DNA from: Planctomycetota bacterium
Lineage (GTDB): Bacteria > Planctomycetota > UBA8742 > UBA2392
Reading direction: 5' to 3'
DNA: 64,000 nucleotides
Assembly (NCBI GenBank): GCA_020638675.1
Contig: JACKID010000001.1
Coordinates: forward strand, 1,364,001-1,428,000
Below the pieces are notes generated by a model that was given only the letters and a program-made list of their open reading frames with translations, made no database searches and had not been told where the DNA came from. Positions within the stretch are counted from its first letter, which is position 1. Each line of letters starts with the position of its first letter. This document shows positions 41,051 to 47,850 of the stretch, in pieces. Position numbers and translations under genes: made by a program.

Positions 41051-41194
41051 CTATCCGTCGCAACAACATGGCGGCAGAGACAAGGCCCTGCCAGGCGCGG
41101 GAAATCTACCACATCTACGCTGGGTGCAAGGGTTGCACGGGTGATTTGGCAAGAAATCTTGCGTTGGGGCTGCCAGTCAGTGCATAAGGACGGC

Positions 41195-41860
41195 ATGGAC
41201 AAGATTGTAGAAGGTATCCGGCGCTTCCGGCGCGACATCTACCCCGGTCTGAAACCCCGCTACGACGAGCTGGTCAAGACCGGCCAGAAACCGCACGCAC
41301 TGGTCATCGGCTGCAGCGATTCGCGCGTGGCCTTTGAGTCATTGACCGGCTGCGGCCCCGGCGAGCTGTTCATCGTCCGCAACGCCGGAAACATCATTCC
41401 CCAGTACGGAAAGTACATGGGCGGCGTTACGGCCAGCATCGAGTTTGCGGTGACCGCCCTGCCGATCCGCGACGTGATTGTCTGTGGCCACACGCATTGC
41501 GGTGCCATGTCGGCCTTGCTGAAGCCTGAAATGTCGACCGACATGCCGGCCGTGCAGAAGTGGGTCAGCTTCGCAAGGCAGGCCAAGCGGCGCATCGGCA
41601 AAGAGCACACGCACGTGTTCGACGCGCACCTGCGCGAGGCCATCGCCGAGAACGTGAAGCTGCAGGTGGAGCACCTGCGCACGTACCCGTGCATTGAGAA
41701 GAAGCTGAAGTCCGGCGAAATCCGCCTGCACGGCTGGGTGTATGAGCTGGAAAACGGCGACGTGGTAGAGCACGACGAAACCAACAACCGCTGGCTGTCA
41801 CTGACAGAACCCGAAGAACCCAAACGCGACGTAAGCGGCCGTTTCCGGGGGACGGAATGA
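41195..41860 (+). CDS. Beta-class carbonic anhydrase
   Basis: 221 residues from the ATG at 41195 with AGGA six bases upstream. Zinc ligands are Cys40 in VIGCSDSR and His99 and Cys102 in VCGHTHCGAM; Asp42 and Arg44 form the catalytic dyad. These motifs identify the beta class, which interconverts carbon dioxide and bicarbonate in the cytoplasm. The C-terminal LHGWVYELENGDVVEHDE is normal for the family. It is divergent from the amidoligase operon and convergent with glutamine synthetase, with a strong terminator between. Confidence 0.95.
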   Translation: MDKIVEGIRRFRRDIYPGLKPRYDELVKTGQKPHALVIGCSDSRVAFESLTGCGPGELFIVRNAGNIIPQYGKYMGGVTASIEFAVTALPIRDVIVCGHTHCGAMSALLKPEMSTDMPAVQKWVSFARQAKRRIGKEHTHVFDAHLREAIAENVKLQVEHLRTYPCIEKKLKSGEIRLHGWVYELENGDVVEHDETNNRWLSLTEPEEPKRDVSGRFRGTE

Positions 41861-41968
41861 TTTGCTTTGAACTGCCTCACGCAACGACGCCAGGCGATTC
41901 TTCAACGTAGGATTAATCCCGTTGCGTCGTGGCAGTAGTCGCGGCGTGGCGTGAGGCACTAACGAAAA

Positions 41969-41988
41969 CCCCCGGCTTGCGCCGGGGG
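41969..41988. terminator. Terminator between carbonic anhydrase and glutamine synthetase genes
   Basis: CCCCCGGC and GCCGGGGG flank the loop TTGC, followed by CTCTTGTTT on the plus strand. The convergent position suggests it serves both genes. A wider inverted repeat, GCCTCACGC at 41874 and GCGTGAGGC at 41949, lies just to the left. Confidence 0.75.
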
Positions 41989-42015
41989 CTCTTGTTTCGT
42001 GTTTCGCCGCATTCA

Positions 42016-43464
42016 CTAAATGTCGAAATACAGCTCGAACTCGTGCGGGTGGGGGCGCAGGCGCATGGCCTGTACCTCGTTCTTCATCTTGTAGCTGATC
42101 CACTCCTCGATGATGTCCTTGCTGAACACGTCGCCCTTCAGCAGGAAGGCGTGGTCCTTTTCCAGCGCGCGCAGACTTTCCTCGAGGCTGCCCGGCGTCT
42201 GCGGGATCTCTTTCAGTTGCTCTGGCGGCAGGTCGTACAGGTCCTTGTCCATCGGCTGGCCCGGGTCGATCTTGTTCTGGATGCCGTCCAGCGCCGCCAT
42301 CGTGATCGCCGCGAACGTCAGGTACGGGTTGCTGCTCGGGTCCGGGCAGCGGTACTCGAAACGCTTGGCCGCGGCCGCATCGCCCGACAGCGGGATGCGC
42401 ACGCACGCGCTGCGGTTGCGGCTGGAATAGGCGAGATTCACCGGCGCCTCATAGCCCGGCACCAGGCGGTGATAGCTGTTGGTGGTCGGGTTCGTGATCG
42501 CGCACAACGCGGCCGCATGCTTTAAAACACCGCCGATCGCATAGATTGCTGTTTTGCTTAGGCCTGCGTAGCCGTCGCCCGCGTACTGGTTCTTACCGCC
42601 CTTCCAGATGCTGCTGTGGCAGTGCATGCCGCTGCCGTTGTCACCGTACAGCGGCTTGGGCATGAAGGTCGCCGTCTTGCCGTGCGCGCGTGCGACGTTC
42701 TTGACGACGTGCTTGTACATCATCAGCTGGTCGCCCATGCGCGTGAGCGTGTTGAAGCGGATGCTGAGCTCGCACTGGCCGCCGCTGGCGACTTCGTGGT
42801 GGTGCAGCTCGGGCACGCAGCCGACCTTTTCCAGCGTCAGCAGCATTTCCGTGCGCAGGTCGTGCAGGCTGTCCATCGGCGGGACGGGGAAGTAGCCCTG
42901 CTTGGTGCGCGGCTTGTAGCCGAGGTTGCCGCCCTCTTCAAAGCGGTCGGTGTTCCAGGAGCCCTCGACGCTGTCCACCTCGTAGTAGCCCATGTTGGTG
43001 GTCTGGCGGAAGCGCACGTCGTCGAAGATGAAGAACTCGGCTTCCGGCCCGAAGTAGATCGTGTCGCCGATGCCGGTGCTCTTGAGGTAGGCCTCGGCGC
43101 GGTTCGCCACGCTGCGCGGGCAACGCCCGTAGGCCGTGCGCTCGATCGGGTCGACGATGTTGCCGATCAGCACCAGCGTCTTTTCCTTCATGAAGGGGTC
43201 GATGAAGGCGGTGTCGGCCGACGGGATGACCAGCATGTCGGATTCGTTAATGGTCTTCCAGCCGCGCAGGCTGCTGCCGTCAAACGGCAGGCCTTCTTCG
43301 AACAGCTCGGCCTCGAGCTTGCGGATGGGGAATGTGTAGTGCTGCCAGAGCCCCGGCAGGTCCATGAAGCGGATGTCGAGCATGGTACATCCGCGATCTT
43401 TGGCAAAGCTGATTACGTCTTCGACACCGGTGCCCTCCGGGTGAAGCTTTGAGTCGCTGGACAT
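42016..43464 (-). CDS. glnA: Glutamine synthetase, type I
   Basis: 482 residues from the ATG at 43464, with GGAG eight bases upstream; 18 residues of further frame lack family similarity. Family motifs are LPFDGSSLRGWKTINESDM, EAEFFIFDDVRF, the glutamate-binding NGSGMHCHSSIWKGG, and NLAYSSRNRSACVRIP. KDLYDLPPEQLKEIPQTPGS matches the adenylylation-site region of GSI-beta enzymes, with the modified Tyr present. The enzyme makes glutamine from glutamate, ammonia and ATP as a dodecamer. Control by adenylylation is likely from this Tyr, though no glnE is in the window. The gene is monocistronic. Confidence 0.97.
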   Translation of the reverse strand: MSSDSKLHPEGTGVEDVISFAKDRGCTMLDIRFMDLPGLWQHYTFPIRKLEAELFEEGLPFDGSSLRGWKTINESDMLVIPSADTAFIDPFMKEKTLVLIGNIVDPIERTAYGRCPRSVANRAEAYLKSTGIGDTIYFGPEAEFFIFDDVRFRQTTNMGYYEVDSVEGSWNTDRFEEGGNLGYKPRTKQGYFPVPPMDSLHDLRTEMLLTLEKVGCVPELHHHEVASGGQCELSIRFNTLTRMGDQLMMYKHVVKNVARAHGKTATFMPKPLYGDNGSGMHCHSSIWKGGKNQYAGDGYAGLSKTAIYAIGGVLKHAAALCAITNPTTNSYHRLVPGYEAPVNLAYSSRNRSACVRIPLSGDAAAAKRFEYRCPDPSSNPYLTFAAITMAALDGIQNKIDPGQPMDKDLYDLPPEQLKEIPQTPGSLEESLRALEKDHAFLLKGDVFSKDIIEEWISYKMKNEVQAMRLRPHPHEFELYFDI

Positions 43465-43787
43465 GAGTCGTTCTCCGTACCGCGCTGCGAAACCAAAAAA
43501 GTTATCGGCCCGCCACAAGGCGGGTCGTCGTTTTCGATTGGTAACGGGTGGTTGTAATGTCTTCCCGGTACGGGGACGTTACGTTAGCTTGGTCTGAATT
43601 TGCCATCAAGCCCCAACCCGCTTAAAATGCGTATTCACAGCCTATCCACAGGTTGCCGACGGCTTGATTCGCAGCGCAACAATCGATTCAGTCAACGCTT
43701 AGGCAGCGTGCCTGACGTGGCAAGGCGGCCAAAGAAAAAAGTTATCAGTGGCGATCGCAGCGCCTGTCCGCGCAAGCACACAGACCG
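43465..43787. other. 323-bp divergent intergenic region upstream of glnA
   Basis: No gene is visible. The 12-mer AAAAAAGTTATC occurs twice in direct orientation, at 43495-43506 and 43735-43746, exactly 240 bp apart. Next to the first copy is the short palindrome GCCCGCCACAAGGCGGGT. CTATCCACA near 43640 resembles a DnaA box with one mismatch. Promoters for glnA and for the gene at 43788 must lie here but were not resolved. Confidence 0.6.
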
Positions 43788-44183
43788 ATGACCGAGCCTG
43801 AAACCAGCACCTGTCCACCCTCGATGGCCACCTGGAATCTGGGCCTGCGGTTTCTTCTGGAGCTGATGGGTCTGATATCGGTCGGGTGGTGGGGGTGGGT
43901 CGTGGTGGATTCATGGCCTCGTTATCTGCTTGCCCCCGGCCTGCCCTTACTGCTGGCCATACTGTGGGGCGTGTTCAATGTCCGTGAGGACCCCAGCAGG
44001 TCCGGCAAAGCGCCGGTTCCTGTGCCCGGCCCGATGAGGCTGTTGCTTGAGTGCATATTGCTGGGCGGTGGCGCGGTTGCGTTGGGCTTCGCCTGGAGCC
44101 TGTGGGCCAGCGTCACGTTTGGCGCGGTGCTGGTGTTTCACTACATCGCAAGCTGGAAGCGCGTCCTGTGGCTGCTACGCTGA
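43788..44183 (+). CDS. YrdB/DUF2568-like small membrane protein
   Basis: 131 residues with four hydrophobic segments at about 18-40, 44-62, 84-103 and 106-124. LGLRFLLELMGLISVGWWGW, the LLAILWGVFNVREDPSR segment and RLLLECILLGGGAVAL match the pattern of YrdB/DUF2568 membrane proteins, whose function is unknown. No ribosome binding site is obvious upstream of the ATG, so the start is less certain. The stop is 27 bp before the next gene, with which it may be co-transcribed. Confidence 0.75.
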   Translation: MTEPETSTCPPSMATWNLGLRFLLELMGLISVGWWGWVVVDSWPRYLLAPGLPLLLAILWGVFNVREDPSRSGKAPVPVPGPMRLLLECILLGGGAVALGFAWSLWASVTFGAVLVFHYIASWKRVLWLLR

Positions 44184-44210
44184 TTCTTCCTCTGTCGGGA
44201 GATCACTCTG

Positions 44211-44960
44211 ATGAAGTCACCCATCCTTCCGATCGCGCTGGTCGCCGCAGTCGTGGGAGGGGCCGTGGGCGCGCTGCTGGTCGGGATTCTTCAGGACAGG
44301 CGGGCGCCACAGTCTCGTTCCGACGGCGGAGTCGATGCGGCTACATTTGACGACACAGCGCTGCGCGATGTTGACCGACGCAATGCGGAGGCAATCCAGC
44401 AGGTTCTCAACAGGTTGGGAGAGCTTGAGGTGCGCCTGGAAAAGGCCGAAAACGAACGGAACGACCTGAAGCAAACCAACAAGGCGCTTGGTGTCGAGTT
44501 GCAGGAACTGAAGGCTGCGCCGGATGTGAAGTCAGCCGAAGATCCGCCGGATGTGCGGTCAGAGGTCGATCGCGCCGTGAAGGAAGCGCTAGAGGCCGAG
44601 CGTGAGAAGAAGAAGGCCGACGAAACGGCAGCCGGGCTGAAGGCCGTGGACCAGAAGATGAAGGCCGCAACCGACCGCGCCTTGAAAGACCTGCAGTCTC
44701 GACTCGGGCTGACAGCCGCCCAGAGTGACCGCGTGGCAGAAGTGTTCAACACCATGAATCAGCGCGTGATGGAACTGACCACCGAGGCCGCCGCCGCCAA
44801 GCAGTCCCGCGAGGAGTTCGACTGGAGCACCCGCTGGAACGACCTGATGACGGAGACGGAAACATTGATCCGTGATGAACTCAGCACCGCCCAGCTGGCC
44901 AGCTTCGACGAGGCGCTGGGTGAGCGAGGGATATCCGGCATCCTCTGGCCCGAGAAGTAG
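44211..44960 (+). CDS. Membrane-anchored coiled-coil protein, possibly Spy-like
   Basis: 249 residues with GGGAG before the ATG. A single N-terminal membrane helix (ILPIALVAAVVGGAVGALLV) is followed by a long charged coiled coil from about residue 60 to 165. The C-terminal 90 residues contain LQSRLGLTAAQSDRVAEVFN and FDEALGERGI, reminiscent of the LTxxQ-type helical hairpin of Spy/CpxP-like proteins. Many bacteria carry such anchored coiled coils of unknown function. The protein would project from the cytoplasmic membrane. A tRNA gene follows 49 bp later under its own promoter. Confidence 0.75.
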   Translation: MKSPILPIALVAAVVGGAVGALLVGILQDRRAPQSRSDGGVDAATFDDTALRDVDRRNAEAIQQVLNRLGELEVRLEKAENERNDLKQTNKALGVELQELKAAPDVKSAEDPPDVRSEVDRAVKEALEAEREKKKADETAAGLKAVDQKMKAATDRALKDLQSRLGLTAAQSDRVAEVFNTMNQRVMELTTEAAAAKQSREEFDWSTRWNDLMTETETLIRDELSTAQLASFDEALGERGISGILWPEK

Positions 44961-44969
44961 CACCTCTGG

Positions 44970-44997
44970 TTGACAGCAAAGGGTCGGGTGCTACCTT
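44970..44997 (+). promoter_or_regulatory. Promoter of tRNA-Leu
   Basis: A perfect -35 TTGACA (44970-44975) is followed after 16 bases by TACCTT (44992-44997), a weak -10, 12 bp before the tRNA. The position fits a tRNA promoter. Confidence 0.55.
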
Positions 44998-45009
44998 TCC
45001 CCGTCCACT

Positions 45010-45096
45010 GCGCAGGTGGCGGAATTGGCAGACGCGCCAGACTAAGGATCTGGTTCCCTTCGGGGTGTGCGGGTTCAAGTCCCGCCCTGCGCACCA
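45010..45096 (+). tRNA. tRNA-Leu (anticodon AAG)
   Basis: 87 bases with encoded CCA. The acceptor arm GCGCAGG pairs with CCTGCGC, the anticodon stem CCAGA pairs with TCTGG around loop CTAAGGA, giving anticodon AAG. The long variable arm (TTCCCTTCGGGGT) and T-loop GTTCAAGTC are normal for leucine tRNA. A34 is rare in bacterial tRNAs other than tRNA-Arg(ACG). If deaminated to inosine it would read CUU, CUC and perhaps CUA. Confidence 0.94.
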
Positions 45097-45106
45097 GGCT
45101 TTGGCG

Positions 45107-45124
45107 GCCCGGCTTATGCCGGGC
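45107..45124 (+). terminator. Terminator after tRNA-Leu
   Basis: GCCCGGC and GCCGGGC flank the loop TTAT, followed by TGCTTTCG. It lies 10 bp after the CCA end of the tRNA. Confidence 0.7.
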
Positions 45125-45148
45125 TGCTTTCGTTACCGCCCAGATTGC

Positions 45149-45178
45149 TTGACGCGTATTACCTTTGTTAACTAGAGT
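45149..45178 (+). promoter_or_regulatory. Sigma-70 type promoter of the OppD-OppF fusion gene
   Basis: TTGACG (45149-45154) and TAGAGT (45173-45178) are separated by 18 bases and lie 27 bp before the TTG start at 45206. Confidence 0.5.
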
Positions 45179-45205
45179 CCCGCTTTCCCCGGCTCGGAGG
45201 CTGTT

Positions 45206-47161
45206 TTGAGCGAACCGCAAGAGCACAAACCGGAAGTCGCGCCGGAACTGGCGGGTGTCGACGGCGTCCATGGGCCGGTCATTCACGACTCGGTCAAAGA
45301 CGAGATCGTTGCCCATCCGTTGCTCGATATCCAGGGCCTCAAGACCTACTTCCACACCGACCACGGCGTCGTGAAGGCCGTTGACGACATCAGCCTCCGC
45401 ATCGGCGCCGGTGAGACTCTTGGCGTGGTCGGCGAGTCCGGCTCGGGCAAGTCCATGACGGCCTACAGCATGCTCAAGCTGCTGCCCAGCCAGACCGGGC
45501 GCATTGAGGGCGGGCAGATCCAGTGGCGTGGCGAGGACGGCACCGACACCGACCTCACCAAGATGAACGAAACCCAGCTTCGGAAGATCCGCGGCGGCGA
45601 TATCGCCATGATTTTCCAGGAGCCGATGACCAGCCTGAACCCGGTGTTCACCTGCGGCTCTCAGGTTGTGGAAGCGCTGACCCTGCACCTCGGCATGAGC
45701 AAGCAGGAGGCCTGGCAGCGCACGATTGAGCTGTTCGACGAAGTCGGCATTCCCGACCCCGCAACGCGCGTGAAGCAGTACCCGTTCGAGCTGTCGGGCG
45801 GCATGAAGCAGCGCGTGATGATCGCCATGGCGCTGGCGTGCAACCCGCGCATGCTCATCTGTGACGAGCCGACGACCGCGCTTGATGTGACCATCCAGAA
45901 GCAGATCCTCGACCTGGTGAAGAAGGTTCAGGACGATCGCAGCATGGCCGTGCTGTTCATTACGCACGACCTGGGCGTGGTCGCCGAAGTCACCGACAAG
46001 GTCGCCGTGATGTTCCGCGGCAAGATCGTCGAATACGGGCGCGTGCTCGACATCTTTGCCAACCCGCAGCACCCGTATACCAAGGGCCTGCTGGCCTGCC
46101 GTCCGCGCCTGACCACCAAGGCCGAGCGCCTGCCGACAGTCGAAGACTTCATCGAGGCCGACAGAAAGGGCCTGCACCTCGACCCGACGGACCCGGACCT
46201 GACGATCCCCGGCAAGCACCGCCCGGACAAACGCCGCGAAGACATGGAAGGCTTCGACGCGCCGCTGCTGCGCATTGAAGGCCTGAAGACCTACTTCCCG
46301 ATCAAGAAGGGCGTGTTCCGCAAGACCGTCGGCTATGTGAAGGCCGTCGACGACGTCACCCTGACCGTGAAGAAGGGGCGCACCATCGGGCTGGTGGGCG
46401 AGTCGGGTTGCGGCAAGACGACGCTGGGGCGCAGTATCCTGCGCCTGATCGATCCGACGGAAGGCCGCGTTTACTACGGCGACAGCGAAATCACCGGCAT
46501 GCCCAGCGCCGAGCTGCGCGCCATGCGGCGCAAGATGCAGATCATTTTCCAGGACCCGTTCTCGTCGCTCAACCCGCGCATGACCATCGGCGCAGCGATC
46601 ATGGAGCCGATGCTGGTCCACGGGCTGCAGGGCAATCGCCGCGAGCGTGAAGACCGCGCCGCGTGGCTGCTGGAAAAGGTCGGTCTCCCGGCCGATCACC
46701 TTAAGCGCTACCCGCACGAGTTCAGCGGCGGCCAGCGCCAGCGCATCGGCATCGCGCGTACGCTGGCGGTGGAGCCGGAGTTCATCGTGTGCGACGAATC
46801 GGTCAGCGCGCTGGACGTTAGCGTGCAGGCCGGCGTGTTGAACCTGCTGCTCGACCTTCAGGACGAGTTCGGGCTGACGTACATCTTCATCAGCCACGAC
46901 CTGAGCGTGGTGAAATTCATCAGCGACGACATCGCCGTGATGTGCCCGGGCAAGACGCTGCGCGAGCTGTGGGACGAAGGCAAGCGCGAGGGCGTGAAGG
47001 AAGAAGACTTCGACCGCGGCGGCCACATCGTCGAGTACGCCACCAGCGACGAAATCTACCGCAACCCGCAGCACGCCTACACCAAGCGCCTCACGGAAGC
47101 CATCCCCGACCCGGACATCGAAGACATCCGCAAACGCGTCGAAGGCGCCGGCGCGGTCTAG
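45206..47161 (+). CDS. Fused OppD-OppF type ABC transporter ATPase
   Basis: 651 residues from a TTG start with CGGAGG five bases upstream. Two complete ATPase domains lie in one chain. The first has Walker A GESGSGKS (from residue 76), signature LSGGMKQRVMIAMAL and Walker B LICDEPTTALD. The second has GESGCGKTT (from residue 398), FSGGQRQRIGIARTL and IVCDESVSALD. Each is followed by an oligopeptide-transporter C-terminal segment (NPQHPYTKGLL and NPQHAYTKRLTEAIP). In most bacteria OppD and OppF are separate genes. No permease or binding-protein gene is adjacent, so the rest of the importer lies elsewhere. A strong terminator follows. Confidence 0.94.
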   Translation: MSEPQEHKPEVAPELAGVDGVHGPVIHDSVKDEIVAHPLLDIQGLKTYFHTDHGVVKAVDDISLRIGAGETLGVVGESGSGKSMTAYSMLKLLPSQTGRIEGGQIQWRGEDGTDTDLTKMNETQLRKIRGGDIAMIFQEPMTSLNPVFTCGSQVVEALTLHLGMSKQEAWQRTIELFDEVGIPDPATRVKQYPFELSGGMKQRVMIAMALACNPRMLICDEPTTALDVTIQKQILDLVKKVQDDRSMAVLFITHDLGVVAEVTDKVAVMFRGKIVEYGRVLDIFANPQHPYTKGLLACRPRLTTKAERLPTVEDFIEADRKGLHLDPTDPDLTIPGKHRPDKRREDMEGFDAPLLRIEGLKTYFPIKKGVFRKTVGYVKAVDDVTLTVKKGRTIGLVGESGCGKTTLGRSILRLIDPTEGRVYYGDSEITGMPSAELRAMRRKMQIIFQDPFSSLNPRMTIGAAIMEPMLVHGLQGNRREREDRAAWLLEKVGLPADHLKRYPHEFSGGQRQRIGIARTLAVEPEFIVCDESVSALDVSVQAGVLNLLLDLQDEFGLTYIFISHDLSVVKFISDDIAVMCPGKTLRELWDEGKREGVKEEDFDRGGHIVEYATSDEIYRNPQHAYTKRLTEAIPDPDIEDIRKRVEGAGAV

Positions 47162-47178
47162 CCTGCAAGCCTCCCGAA

Positions 47179-47200
47179 GCCCCCGCGATTTCGCGGGGGC
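47179..47200 (+). terminator. Intrinsic terminator after the ABC ATPase gene
   Basis: GCCCCCGCGA and TCGCGGGGGC form a 10-bp stem with a two-base loop, followed by CTTTGTTTTG. This is a classic rho-independent terminator, 17 bp after the stop codon. Confidence 0.92.
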
Positions 47201-47277
47201 CTTTGTTTTGCCGCAATTCCAATTCCTTGTCGTTTCGGGCGTTCGGTCGTTTCATAGTGTGACGCCGGGAGGCTGAG

Positions 47278-47850
47278 ATGAACACAATTCGAACAATGGC
47301 GGTGGCGCTGTTGCTTGTGGTTTGCGCGGCGGGGCTACACGCCACTGTGGCGCTGAAGCTGGATGTTGCGACGTTGACCACGAAGTCGGAGCTGATCGTC
47401 ATCGGCAAGGTCGACAGCGCGACCGCCAAGTGGGATGCGGCGAAGACCGGTATCTGGACGCACCACGACATAACCGTCAGCGAAACCCTGAAGGGTACTC
47501 ACGAAAAAACGCGCGACGTTGTGACTCGCGGCGGTGTGGTCGGCGGTGTGGGCCAGGCCGTTGCGGGCTCCGGCAATCTTGAGATCGGCACCGAGTACGT
47601 GTTCTTCCTATGGAAGGACGACGACGGGCGCTATCGCCTGCAGGGCATGGCGCAGGGCGCGTTCGAAATCAGTGAGCGCGAGGGCGTGAAGTACGCCGAG
47701 AACAGCCTGTCCGGCATGACCATCGTTGACGCCGACACGCTCAAGCCCAGCCGCGACAAAACGGCCACGCTGCCGCTTGAGCTCACACTGGCAGACCTCA
47801 AGAAGCAGGTCGCCGACCTGCAGAAACCCGCAGAGAAGGAAGGCGAATGA
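47278..47850 (+). CDS. Secreted hypothetical protein coupled to a metzincin protease
   Basis: 190 residues with GGGAGG five bases before the ATG. A signal peptide (MNTIRTMAVALLLVVCAAG) is followed by a mainly beta-rich domain with ELIVIGKVDSATAKWD, HHDITVSETLKGTH and GTEYVFFLWKDDDGRY, and a short Lys-rich helical end. The stop overlaps the start of the metzincin gene by 4 bp, so the two are coupled. Small secreted proteins of this shape are often found next to such proteases and might act as an accessory or inhibitor, but there is no direct evidence. Confidence 0.78.
   Translation: MNTIRTMAVALLLVVCAAGLHATVALKLDVATLTTKSELIVIGKVDSATAKWDAAKTGIWTHHDITVSETLKGTHEKTRDVVTRGGVVGGVGQAVAGSGNLEIGTEYVFFLWKDDDGRYRLQGMAQGAFEISEREGVKYAENSLSGMTIVDADTLKPSRDKTATLPLELTLADLKKQVADLQKPAEKEGE

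Noticed and set aside
43600..43700. Chromosomal origin near glnA because of a DnaA-box-like CTATCCACA
   Set aside because: Only one imperfect box, no AT-rich unwinding region and no dnaA or dnaN nearby.
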